15,273 nucleotides of DNA. Source: Endothia cerciana. Lineage: Eukaryota > Ascomycota > Sordariomycetes > Diaporthales > Cryphonectriaceae. Below, one piece after another: positions 1-7,740 of the stretch (positions within the stretch are counted from its first letter, which is position 1; each line of letters starts with the position of its first letter). The stretch is from assembly GCA_026119935.1 (NCBI GenBank), contig JALRMH010000125.1, forward strand, positions 1-15,273, given 5' to 3'. The position numbers and the translations under genes are program-made. The notes beneath the pieces were generated by a model. The model searched no databases. It worked only from the letters and a program-made list of their open reading frames with translations, and was not told the DNA's origin.

Positions 1-700
1 TATATAAAGCTAAACTTTATTTTAGTATAAAATTATTAAATATAATAATATAATTTTTTTATCTATTTAAAGCGATTTTTTATATTAAGCTTTAAAAAAA
101 TTATAAATTATATAATTAGACTATTTTAAAAGCTATAAATAAAATCTATAATTCTAATTAATAAAAGATATATTTTGCTTTAAAATATATTCTTACTACT
201 TTTGCTTATTATTTTATTTATTTTAATATATAAAGGCTAAGATCTTTCAAGTATTTTCAGAGCTATTATTAGATCTCTATTTATAGCTTAATTAAAGAAA
301 TTCAAGAATAGTAGTATTATTACTATTAGTATAGAGCTTTAAGTAAGTCTTGTTATATTTCTACTCCTTTTGAACTTCCTTAATCTTAGATCTCTATAAA
401 TACTTGCCTTATTAATAGTGCACTTTTTGATTTTCAAAATCATTAAAGAAAGCGACTATAGAAGACGCAACTTATAGAACTCACTATAGCGCTAGATATA
501 ATCCACTTCAGCTATTCGGATCCTTAGAATTTGCCTTTCTTAAATAGACGATTAATCTTAATCAACACTTTAATCTCTTCGCCGCACTCTCTTTCGCTAG
601 AGCTGATATTAGATCTTAGTCACTCAGTTGAGTGAAACAAGCTTGTAAAACAGCTCAATTTGCTTTCCTCGGTATATATTTCGTGACTGCATACTGGATT
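1..700. repeat. AT-rich, RIP-like degraded block (left)
   Basis: The first roughly 700 bases are visibly dominated by A and T with very frequent TA steps and few CG steps, and hold no open frame of useful length on either strand. Composition becomes balanced around 650-740. Alternating AT-rich gene-free blocks and GC-balanced islands are typical of filamentous ascomycetes in which repeats are mutated by RIP (C to T on both strands). I could not recognise the original element. It could instead be AT-rich centromeric or subtelomeric DNA. Confidence 0.7.
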
Positions 701-732
701 CAGGTAATGCCTAACATAGTCTTACTAAATAG

Positions 733-1047
733 GGCTCTTGTCATCTTAGCCGATCTAAGTGTCGGTCAAGGCAACTGTGCCTAGGGAATACGCCATTTGA
801 CGAACCGGACTTTCCTGGTAGCTTTCCTCTTCCGGAGGATTGGATGCTACGGGGATTTTGGTGGACTGAACAATTCTTTCCCGGGGAGTGGTTCCCGAAC
901 AATGTCAAGCTCAAACAGCGGTATGAGGAGACACAAGGTACAACAGCATATCGCAGTGAACGAATTCTGTGGTTGGCACAGCGAATTGCAAATTCTGGCA
1001 AGTTTATTATGTATTGTGATAGAACTAGTACATTCTCAGTAGTATGA
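733..1047 (+). pseudogene. C-terminal fragment of an Est1/Smg7-like fungal protein
   Basis: An open frame runs from 733 (after a TAG at 730) to a stop at 1045-1047. The first ATG is at 844, but readable protein begins upstream of it (around 781), so this is probably a C-terminal exon or remnant rather than a gene starting at 844. Recognisable stretches are PLPEDWMLRGFWWTEQ, FPGEWF and ERILWLAQRIANSGKFIMY. From memory this pattern (LPEDxxxRGxxW, then RILWLxxRIAxxGxWxxY) occurs near the C-terminus of large fungal proteins with an Est1/Smg7-type DNA/RNA-binding domain. No N-terminal part is visible: upstream lies the AT-rich block. The assignment rests on motif recall only; the protein-like character of the frame is the firmer part. 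Confidence 0.45.
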
Positions 1048-1612
1048 AGTTGGTGGTTCCGGAATCAATAGAGATTGGGGCAAAGAATATCTAGCTGGGT
1101 CCAATGATACATGTAGTAAATGCGGCTGGCGAGAAATATGACGACAGCAAGTCTTCTTGTCAGGTTTGAGAGCTATTCATGAGATTATTTGAATAGGTAT
1201 GTTATCAAATCTCTATACCTGAGAGCTAGATATATTACTGCATGTTATACAAGGACCCCTCAAAACAGCACTTATATACCGTTGGAACCGCTCTTGTCAG
1301 GATCAACAAGGCAGGTTACTAGCAAATTGATTAGATCTAAGAGCCTAGGAAGGGTAACGGTTGGCGCTGTCGCTATGACTCACGAAGGTAAGTAGGCAGT
1401 AGGCAGAACTTCAATAACACTCCCCTCTATCTACTGAGCCACTATGAGACGTGTCAACCTGAAGTTTCTCCTAAGCTATACTACCTTCTTGTTACTCATT
1501 TCTAGCATTTTCTTTTGGAGCAATACTTAAGGATCTTCAGACTACTGTGATATTCATTACAACAAACTATGTCGCTGACTCTGTACAATGCTATATCATG
1601 CACAGTTCAAGG
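1048..1612. other. Gene-free stretch, possible weak similarity to 9980-10060
   Basis: No supported gene. A 68-codon frame at 1189-1395 has no recognisable motif. Short segments resemble the region after the SET-zinc-finger gene: around 1524-1552 (AATACTTAAGGATCTTCAGA) matches around 10021-10045 with mostly C/T and G/A differences, and around 1267-1300 shares GCTCTTGT-type text with around 9991-10010. This suggests the left side contains mutated copies of sequence 3' of the main gene. Confidence 0.35.
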
Positions 1613-1665
1613 AAAGCATGCACAGGCCACTAACCGAGATTCTGTTAGTGGCCCGTGCATGCTTT
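1613..1665. repeat. Hairpin element, copy 1
   Basis: Arms 1613-1634 and 1644-1665 are inverted repeats of 22 nt with one mismatch and a 9-nt loop (CGAGATTCT). The core GTTAGTGGCCCGTGC is shared with a second hairpin at 3502-3538, and both are followed by TGCCAC (1665-1670 and 3546-3551). Two related palindromes with the same loop length suggest a foldback or MITE-type element, perhaps hAT-like. No transposase is visible between them. Confidence 0.6.
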
Positions 1666-1779
1666 GCCACCTTTTCTTTTCGTACATTTTGCTATATAAA
1701 CTATGACACAAGCTATATAACATCTAGTCTACAGAGTTGCGGCTTTTGATTGATAAGATGGCCTCCAGCTCTTTTCGAT

Positions 1780-1934
1780 TTGAGAGCATTTTCGTCGCCA
1801 AGATGGAGTTGCGACTTCATGAATCACTTTGTTATAACCTATCCAACATGCAGATCACAGGCCCCGCCAACAAAGAACCAGACATCATAACCCAATATCG
1901 AATTACTAATAGGAATTATGTAATCCAGGGTTAG
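1780..1934 (+). pseudogene. RIP-mutated copy of the zinc-finger gene 3' end
   Basis: This segment aligns with the last zinc finger and C-terminus of the SET-zinc-finger gene (about 9567-9716). The shared tail begins with GGCCCCGCCAACAAAG at 1860 and at 9642, and both copies end at a TAG inside GGGTTAG. In a hand alignment of the last 79 columns I count 15 transitions and 3 transversions; 14 of the transitions place A or T in the left copy, the expected RIP direction. In the finger part the two histidine-side positions are partly kept but the cysteines are lost (Phe appears instead). An open frame with ATG at 1755 or 1803 reads through it, but it lacks a zinc-binding set and is best regarded as a relic. 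Confidence 0.7.
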
Positions 1935-2804
1935 ATTTACAAAGTAGAGAGGATCCTAGCCAATGCTGGCTAGAGCCTTCAACCTACTCACAACCTCTTT
2001 CCGTGCAGATTATTCTTGCGTTATACAAGCGTCTGTACTGCTACCCCTTGTAGATTTTCCGACACTCGCAAATTCGAGACAGTAGTCATTTCTGCCGCGC
2101 CTTTTCCGAAAACCCCGCTTTTATAATCCAATTTCTTTTCAGCAGATTGGTAGCGCCTTGGGAGCGCCTGCCCAGGACGAATCATTAAAATTCTAAGTTT
2201 AGTGTCCATACAACATTGCTGGATAATAGATGGGCATTGAACTAGAACGAGGGCACCGTCGCCCTCGAAAGAGAACGAGCAGCCACCTCAGCGATAGTGA
2301 AGGGCTCATGCAACCCGAGCGTGTCTATGTAAACAACGACAGGTAACATAGGCCACACGAGCACAAGAACATGGTGAAAAACCTGTCTTAGACTATATGA
2401 GCGATTGGCTATGTAATGATTGGATCAGAGCGGATATAGGAGGGGCAATTAATGAGTGAATCAGCTCTGTGTGAGTGAAGACAGAAGGTAGTTAATAAAG
2501 GTCGACTGATTCCAGGATTGTTTAGGTATGAGTAGCGGAGTCTCGGAGCCACAGGAATAGAAGCAGTAAAGGAGATCCAGACAGGTCAGGCTGTTGGGCG
2601 GCAATGTCCAGAGAGAGCAGTCCAAAACAAGAATAGCGCTGATTGCGTATATAACCGCGGTAATATGATGCGATAACAAGCACGACGACCGTATACTCAA
2701 GGCTGCCTTCTCGGAACAATCTCGATATTTCTCGCAAATCTGCGCCCTTGTGGACGGTTGCAAGTTACAGCCTTCTTTGCCTGTATCTGAATATTCTGAC
2801 TTGA
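1935..2804. other. No supported gene
   Basis: Several frames of 60-120 codons occur on the minus strand (for example 2461-2832 and 2522-2737) but none has a recognisable domain or convincing gene structure, and the two overlap each other in different frames. A short perfect hairpin, CGAGGGC-6 nt-GCCCTCG, lies near 2248-2267. The string AGCGCTGATTGCG at about 2636 also occurs at about 10081, which may be part of a dispersed repeat or chance. Confidence 0.4.
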
Positions 2805-2834
2805 TCATCGTCGGAGAGCGGTGTGTTGACAATA

Positions 2835-2981
2835 ATGCGATCGAGCTTCATCGAACAGCAGCAACTCCTGGCAACCGAAATCGTACCTATAGACCGGGAG
2901 TTATCAGGAAGAAAACTACGGGGTGCAATACAACAGGAAGGAAGTCTCAAGCTTCAGCTTCAGAAAATACTCTTCTTATAA
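2835..2981 (+). pseudogene. Unidentified short coding-like frame
   Basis: A 48-codon frame from an ATG at 2835 reads as a charged, amphipathic peptide containing FIEQQQLLATEIVPIDREL and SLKLQLQKIL, which looks more like a helical protein fragment than random translation. No promoter, no clear splice sites and no family I can name. It overlaps a longer featureless frame (2750-3037) in another phase. It may be a leftover exon. Confidence 0.2.
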
Positions 2982-3501
2982 GTACAATATATGAACAGGA
3001 AATATTGGAAATTGATAACAAAAGGCATCTATTGTAAATTTGGGAAGAGTTTCAGATATTCAAAAACAAAATTGCCTTGATAAGATCTTTCGAGTAACTT
3101 ATATGCCTAAAGTACAGCCTGTAGATTAATAAATTGACTGCAGCTGAAGATCGTCCCCCTGCGCTCTACTGTTCTTTTAGAAAAGGATTAAAGTAGCAAT
3201 CTGCATTCTCTCAAGCATCCTCATTTTTCTTTATTAGTCTCCAGGCAACATATTAAATCAACCATAATTGACTATCTATACAGGAAGATTTATCACATAT
3301 CAGGCCCCAGTCTCGGACTTCATATAAGCAATGCAGTTGTTTGTTCAAGAACTCTGCGGAACTGCGAACGCAAATCGGAGTACCAGCAGCTTATATTTCG
3401 GTAAACATTCGAGACTGAATACTAACTATCACAAGATTCAAATTCTACAATACATGCTTGCAAATCTCTAAGGCTTCTACTGTTTTCAAAGTGCTCAGAC
3501 T
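2982..3501. other. No supported gene
   Basis: I see no coding frame, promoter or strong repeat here. The stretch ends at the second hairpin element. Together with the preceding gene-poor region it forms an interval of about 1.9 kb bounded by the two related hairpins. Confidence 0.4.
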
Positions 3502-3551
3502 CACGGGTCACTAACGTAGATTCAGTTAGTGGCCCGTGCGCAACGTGCCAC
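3502..3551. repeat. Hairpin element, copy 2
   Basis: Arms 3502-3515 and 3525-3538 pair over 14 nt with one mismatch around a 9-nt loop (GTAGATTCA), followed by TGCCAC at 3546-3551. The right arm GTTAGTGGCCCGTGC is identical to that of the hairpin at 1644-1658, and both loops contain AGATTC. The left arm is shorter than in copy 1, so this copy is more decayed or truncated. Confidence 0.6.
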
Positions 3552-3631
3552 TTTACTAGGATTCGATCTCTTGCAAGTATTCTGATGTTGTGTCAGGTGT
3601 TTAGCCTCAACAATGCCCCTGCGTCTCGGTC

Positions 3632-3982
3632 TCAGGCGTCTAGACGGGCCAGTTGTGTGAATAGACTAAGAGCTTCTACCTTGAGCTGTACCTCTTGGCT
3701 CCTGCGTAGCGAGGTCCCGGAAATCTCGTCGTCCGCCTTGCAAGAGTCCGCTTCCGTGGGACGTTGAGGACAGTCGGGATTCTTTCCCCGCCTCGAGCCT
3801 GCTCGTTCTCCCCTGGAAGATTTGCGCACCCTCGACGGCTGCACAGGGCCGTAAGCTCTCCCTGCAGATGTCTCCTTGCCTGTGATGCCGAGATAATCTG
3901 GCAGGAACTCTATGAATTGAAATTGAGCCTGCCCGAGTATAGTATCCGAGGAAGCAAATCCAAGAACAAGTATAGTTCAACG
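3632..3982 (-). pseudogene. Unidentified minus-strand coding remnant
   Basis: A minus-strand frame is open from about 3982 down to a TAG at 3632-3634. It reads as a plausible protein: QFQFIEFLPDYLGITGKE, then a basic segment (SRVRKSSRGERAGSRRGK), then an amphipathic end (EVQLKVEALSLFTQLARL). The only good internal ATG is at 3844, after the first protein-like part, so an upstream exon is probably missing. The basic stretch followed by a helix faintly recalls a bZIP region, but spacing and leucine heptads do not fit well enough to call it. The plus-strand frame at 3764-4063 over the same DNA shows no motif. Confidence 0.25.
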
Positions 3983-4154
3983 CTCTCTTACTCCGAATCA
4001 GAAGAGCTGCATACAATAGGTGGTGACAGACTGTCACCAAACTCATCAACAAAAGACTTCTGAGCATTATGCTGCATCGTCCGCTCTACTTCCGAATGCG
4101 ACGAGGCGGTATCGAAATATCAATATTGATAGAGAAAGCAATTTCAGAAGAGTG

Positions 4155-4630
4155 CTACAGCGGCCAAGCAAAGCGTTTCTCCTTATCTAGGATATTACCC
4201 TCGCCGAGGAAAGTCTTCCAGCCCTGAATATGGAAGTCCCTGATACGAATTGTCTCTTCCTTCGTGCCAATATAAACACGTATCTCTTCATGGCCCCAGT
4301 CCTGGCGTAATTTCATGGTCGAATCTAGCATTTGATATGTAGTTTTGCAGCATTGACATTATCAACAGCCCAGAGAAAAGCCGAGTAGATATCATTGACC
4401 GCCGCAGGGAAAGGAGCCTCAATAGTCAAGCGATAGGAGATATAAAGGACATAGCCGGAGAAGAATAATCCTTCTTGACCATTGATCGAGGATAACAGGT
4501 TCTCTAGAATACGTTGGGAGGCGAGTCTTCCTCCAGCCCCGGCCTCCGGACCTTTTTCTGCTTCCCTCCCTCTTAATTGCATTGTGTCTTGATGTACATC
4601 TGCATAGACACTCATCTTGATCCCATCCAT
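4155..4630 (-). pseudogene. Unidentified protein in two frames, likely frameshifted
   Basis: Two minus-strand frames abut. The first (4630 to 4325, ATG at 4630) ends in protein-like text such as FFSGYVLYISYRLTIEAPF and NDIYSAFLWAVDNVNAAKL. The second (ATG at 4331 to a stop at 4155) continues with LRQDWGHEEIRVYIGTKEE and IRDFHIQGWKTFLGEGN. They overlap by a few bases in different phases and I find no good intron joining them, so the simplest reading is one gene broken by a frameshift. I recognise no family. If the shift is a sequencing error, this would be a single protein of about 155 residues. Confidence 0.35.
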
Positions 4631-4639
4631 TTATATAGA

Positions 4640-5072
4640 CCTGTGACTGATCCTACCCCTGGTGCAGACACTCGCTGTGGCTACGGCAGAGACCCGTTCA
4701 CGCGCAGCAATTCGTGGTTGATGAACACAAGCTCCGGACTCCCGCTTCCGAAGAACTCGTCTCTATCAATATATCACGAACCAGAAAGAGTAAGTCTTCA
4801 ATATCTCATCTACGCTGAACTTGACAATAAAATTTATTCACTATTCCAGTCAACTCATTTCCAAGCCAGCCTCTACAGCTCAAAAAGAACTGTTCCCCAA
4901 TAGTTTTGCGAGAGACACATCAGAGAGCCCGGCTCCAACAAGAAGTTCGGCGGTTATTGAAATCTAAACCAAGTCACCAGCAATCGGGTCACAACAGAGC
5001 GCATGTTTCTAGCTCAGTCAGTGCTTTCGCCCACCAGCAAAAGCGTCCTCGGCCTCTGACTTATAGAAGTCT
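4640..5072 (+). pseudogene. Possible spliced plus-strand remnant with a good intron
   Basis: A well-formed intron sits at 4790-4849 (GTAAGT donor, pyrimidine-rich end, CAG acceptor, 60 nt). Joining the frame that reads FVVDEHKLRTPASEELVSIN before it to the frame beginning about 4852 gives a continuous phase-1 product containing LRETHQRARLQQEVRRLLK and ending at a TAG near 5070. Upstream the protein-like reading moves to another frame (LPLVQTLAVATAETRSRAAI) that stops before the join, suggesting a frameshift. No ATG or promoter is clear and no family is recognised. A competing frame (4577-4903) also crosses the intron without a stop. Confidence 0.25.
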
Positions 5073-5270
5073 TTAGATTCTTCTTCATCAGCCATCTCCT
5101 CAGTCATTGTAGCAGTGCTGTCCATAGTAGACGTCCCGGCGATCCTGGGGAACATATTGGCCAGGCTACTGTCTACAAGGCAACCTGCTTGGTGACTGCA
5201 AACATGGGTGCACTGATATTGCTTGGATTCCTTGTCGTAGATGATCCATTTTCCGAAGGATGCCAGTCTG
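5018..5270 (-). pseudogene. Est1/Smg7-like C-terminal remnant downstream of CenH3
   Basis: On the minus strand, just after the CenH3 stop codon and in a different frame, the sequence reads RRLASFGKWIIYDKESKQY followed by a Cys/His-containing stretch and an acidic tail, stopping at 5018-5020. The RRLASxGKWIIYDKES motif parallels RIANSGKFIMYCDRT in the fragment at 733-1047, so both probably come from the same family. The frame has an ATG at 5374, but that ATG lies inside the CenH3 coding region and the first part has no protein character. I read this as a truncated remnant. Confidence 0.4.
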
Positions 5271-5342
5271 CGGCTGAGGGGCGCTGTCGCTCGCTTTTGC
5301 GTACTAATGCCTACTGACACCAGAAGTTTAACACTGCTCAGC

Positions 5343-5967
5343 TCAGACCCAGCCAGCCCCTCCCCATACACCACGTATCCGCCGCGCGAGCTGGATATCC
5401 TTTTGCATAATGGTGACCCGCTTGGCGTGAATAGCGCACAGGTTTATATCCTCAAACAGATGGACAAGGAAGGCTTCAGCCGCCTCCTGCAGCGCCTGGA
5501 TCGCCTGCGATTGGAATCGGAACTCCATGTCGCGTGGTCGGAATGTCGATGCAATCTCGCGGACCTGAGGTGGTGCGTAATGGGTCAATACCTACTTCTT
5601 AAGACTCGTGCGCGCCGCTGGCCGGCCGTTCTTTGGCACCGGAGAAGAATGGCTTGGGGGTTCTGGATGGAGCTCTTACAAGTCGTGCAAAGGGCAGCTT
5701 GAGGAGGAGCAGGTCGGTGTTGCTCTGGTATCTCCTGATTTCGTGCAGCGCACGGGTCCCGGGCCTATATCTGCGCTTCTTTCCTACTGGTACTGGATCG
5801 CCAGCTGTACGTACACGATCGCGCGTTAATAGTAGAAGAAGGTCGCTTGCGACATGCGACAGGATCTCGCCAAACTTACGCATAACGCCGCTCTCTCTTT
5901 TCCTTCCACCACCACCTCCACTGCTGCCTCGCCCCCTGCCTGCGCCTCCACCACGTTTTGGAGGCAT
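5343..5967 (-). CDS. cenH3: Centromeric histone H3 variant (CENP-A/CenH3), three exons
   Basis: CenH3 replaces H3 in centromeric nucleosomes and specifies kinetochore assembly. Exons on the minus strand are 5967-5880, 5804-5680 and 5564-5343. Introns 5805-5879 (GTAAGT...TACAG) and 5565-5679 (GTAAGA...CTCAG) restore one 144-residue frame; the first join creates the family's PGDP motif. Features: a Gly/Arg-rich tail (residues 1-29) lacking the canonical H3 ARTKQTARKS tail; KKRRYRPGTRALHEIRRYQ (38-56); the histone fold from about 55; an extended loop 1 (RPRDMEF, 80-86), longer than in H3 and diagnostic of CENP-A; QALQEAAEAFLVHLFED (94-110); CAIHAKRVTIMQKDIQLARR (114-133); and a fungal CenH3-type end RIRGVWGG. 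Length matches fungal CenH3. Ile111 replaces the Thr usual in EDTNLC. The ATG context (ACACAAAATG) is good. It is divergent from the gene at 6347. Whether it is the only genomic copy or an extra accessory copy cannot be told from the window. Confidence 0.93.
5565..5679 (-). other. CenH3 intron 2 (phase 0)
   Basis: Read on the minus strand, ACTT is followed by GTAAGA and the intron ends ACCTCAG before GTCCGCGAG. It splits the conserved RLVREI helix precisely between Leu71 and Val72. Unspliced translation runs into a non-histone tail and stops. Confidence 0.9.
5805..5879 (-). other. CenH3 intron 1 (phase 1)
   Basis: The intron begins GTAAGTTTGG and ends GTACGTACAG, with a TATTAAC branch-like site. 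It happens to contain no stop in frame, so an unspliced frame reads through and gives a spurious Leu-rich insert. Splicing creates the Pro30 codon and the PGDPVP sequence expected of fungal CenH3. Confidence 0.85.
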
Positions 5968-6346
5968 TTTGTGTCAATTGGAAGACTCGATTGGAGAAGG
6001 AGGAGGAGGGGGCAGCGTGGAGCTGGTATGGTGGGCTGAGCGCAAAGAAGAGATAACGGTCGCCCAAGTTCTTAAAGGAACCCAGAACAACCAGGTTTGG
6101 AAAGATTTAAGCTGGTGACCAGGGGTTGGCCACGGTACAGCTATTGTAAGTTACGAAGACCGTTCTGGTCAATTGAGTGGGTGGGCTTTGCAACAAGAAC
6201 AAGGACGGGGGGGTGGAAGAAGCTCTTTACGCGCTGTGGGGGCTTGCTGGAAGGTCCCACCCTTCGGAGCTATAAAAGCCTTCTTCCTGGCCTCTCAGCA
6301 CCCTTCTGCCTTGCCTGCCCTCTAACAGCTTTCTCAGAAGTACGCA
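5968..6346. promoter_or_regulatory. Shared divergent promoter region, TATA box at 6271-6277
   Basis: About 380 bp separate the CenH3 start codon (minus) from the start at 6347 (plus). A strong TATAAAA lies at 6271-6277, 70-76 bp before the plus-strand ATG, followed by a CT-rich stretch (TTCTTCCTGGCCTCTC) typical of fungal transcription starts. No comparable TATA box is obvious on the CenH3 side. The arrangement would allow co-regulation of the two genes. Confidence 0.6.
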
Positions 6347-6997
6347 ATGCTGGCCAGGATATGGAGATATAGCATCCACTTGTTCCTTGAGCTGCTTCAA
6401 TCTCGTCTGCCCGCCTCGCTGGAGCATATGCTCATCTTTATCTACCTGGTGTACTCCATGATGGCTCTGCTTTACGAGACTGTTCTGTCTTTAGAAGGAT
6501 CGAGTGCCTGGGAGATCTATGCTCACCCGGAGCTAAAACGACATCTTCACCCAGCAATACCCGCCGTCGATATACCCAGCTTCATCCATACAGTAAGGGA
6601 TCTATCCAATCTGAGGCATCTTATTATTAATACACCTAGCTAGAACCCTGCAGAGAGGTATCGCAGGGATGTTATGGACTATGCTGTTATATCGCTGCGT
6701 ATTGCTATCAAGCGCCTAAGTAATTACCTCAACCAGCTCAGCAAGCTCTCGCTACACAATATCCACCCAGCCGCCTTTCTCTATCTCAAGTTTCAGAATA
6801 GTCCTATCTTCGGCTGCGCACCCAATGCCGGCAAGAGATGGCATATTGATTCTAAGCTCTTGAACGAGATCGTTGAGAGCTTTTGGTATCTGCTGTCGTG
6901 TTTCGCACATGTACTCTTGGGAGACGTACGCAAACATCTGGACTGTTCGGTTCACAGACAGGGTGTCAGTGACAGGGGTGTGAATGGAGGAGCATAA
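6347..6997 (+). CDS. Two-exon hypothetical protein with Est1/Smg7-like N-terminus
   Basis: Exons 6347-6592 and 6644-6997 join across a 51-nt intron (GTAAGG...GCTAG) that contains the in-frame TAG at 6641-6643; phase 0 on both sides gives a 199-residue protein. Residues 5-50 contain IWRYSIHLFLELLQSRLPA and LIFIYLVYSMMALLYETV, which from memory resembles the alpha-helical WRxCIHxFLELLRxRLPAS...AYSMMALLYE motif of large fungal Est1/Smg7-type (14-3-3-like/TPR) proteins. The usual continuation of that family is absent and residues from about 57 on (for example RYRRDVMDYAVISLRIAIKR) are a helical region I cannot name. The protein is far shorter than full-length family members, so it is either a truncated paralogue or a specialised short form. 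It has a good TATA box and a divergent partnership with CenH3. The start is the first ATG after the CT-rich leader. Confidence 0.6.
6593..6643 (+). other. Intron of the gene at 6347 (phase 0)
   Basis: Donor GTAAGG, a branch-like ATTAATAC and acceptor CTAGCTAG. The length of 51 nt is a multiple of three, but it holds a TAG in frame, so retention would truncate the protein at residue 98. An alternative AG four bases upstream changes the frame and gives an early stop. Confidence 0.75.
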
Positions 6998-7016
6998 AAT
7001 ATGAATGGGCATAGCT

Positions 7017-7064
7017 CTTTGTTTATTTTTGGGGGGAATAGTTCCCCCTAAAAAATAAACAAAG
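7017..7064. terminator. Long hairpin 3' of the gene at 6347
   Basis: Left arm CTTTGTTTATTTTTGGGGGG pairs with the right arm ending TAAAAAATAAACAAAG over about 22 bp around a TAGT loop, with one bulge. It starts 20 bp after the stop codon at 6995-6997, so it may shape the mRNA 3' end. A palindromic MITE is equally possible; fungal mRNA ends do not require hairpins. Confidence 0.5.
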
Positions 7065-7107
7065 GGGCTGGTGGTGCTCTGGGTATTGAAGGTGTGATGA
7101 CCTCAAC

Positions 7108-7187
7108 ACTTAGATTGACGATTGGAGAGCTACATACAATGATCTATCTAATGGTAATGAACGTGTGGTTATATATCCAGCTCTTCA
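7108..7187 (-). repeat. 80-bp TATA-bearing repeat, copy A (inverted)
   Basis: On the minus strand this reads TGAAGAGCTGGATATATAAC and continues for 80 bp. It matches copy C at 9815-9894 without gaps, with 8 differences by hand count (seven transitions). Its first 35 bp are identical to copy B at 7801-7835, which contains the TATA box of the SET-zinc-finger gene. It therefore looks like a duplicated promoter, here pointing left, away from the SET gene. No gene that it would obviously drive is seen to its left on the minus strand. Confidence 0.8.
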
Positions 7188-7315
7188 TCGCGCCCCGGGG
7201 CCAGTGTTGACTTCCCGCTCTGTGGAGTGTTTTGGGTGTCTTCCGTTCTGTGCCGCATGTGTGACCTGCATGTTGGATGGGTCGTAACACATCATGGGAA
7301 CCAGACACAGCGGCC

Positions 7316-7570
7316 CTAGGAGTCTGCTGTGCGTCTGTTCTCTCTATCTCTAATCAACACGTCTGCCTCCCGTAGAGCCTTCTCGGGTTCCCTCATTCTC
7401 TTCAAATTGTAGGACTGAATAGCAGCTGGAGTGAAAGCTTTGCCGCCTAACTTCCTACCGAACTCCTCGGCCAGTTTCGCTGTAGCCTGCGGGTCGTCAT
7501 AATGATGACGCGGCCCTCGACTGCGGATACGCCGTCAAGTAGATTCAGAAGGCCGGCGAGTCACAAGCGC
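7316..7570 (-). pseudogene. BCS1-type AAA ATPase remnant with internal deletion
   Basis: The minus strand reads LAGLLNLLDGVSAVEGRVII then MTT, the Walker B/sensor 1 region of BCS1-like AAA ATPases (usually SGLLNxIDGVxxxEGRxLxMTTNH). The reading then shifts frame directly to DPQATAKLAEEFGRKLGGKA, FTPAAIQSYNLKRMREPEKA and a stop at 7316-7318, which is the family's C-terminal helical end. The roughly 30-60 residues normally between these parts (arginine finger RPGRxD and following strands) are missing. The N-terminal BCS1 domain and Walker A are also absent, and a one-base slip precedes LAGLL near 7562. This is a non-functional remnant. Such ATPases are common in fungal accessory regions. Confidence 0.75.
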
Positions 7571-7740
7571 TTACACCATCTGTTTCAGAGATATGCTTGT
7601 GACTCCGAAGAGCATTAAACACGAGCAGGATTAGCATGACTCATTAGAGATGTTTATATAATTCTGCAGCACGATAGGTGCGAGGAGCTAGGATCCAACA
7701 GCATAAGGACAATGAAAGCAAGGAGATAGACAGTACTCAC

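Noticed and set aside
2461..2832. 123-codon minus-strand frame with hydrophobic stretches
   Set aside because: No promoter, no recognised motif, and an overlapping frame of similar character exists; hydrophobic text arises easily from T-rich antisense.
5241..5702. A 153-codon plus-strand frame across CenH3
   Set aside because: It is antisense to the conserved histone fold and has no motif of its own.
5599..5967. Single-exon 122-residue version of the CenH3 N-terminus
   Set aside because: It results from reading through both introns; splicing restores PGDP and the RLVREI helix and gives a standard CenH3.
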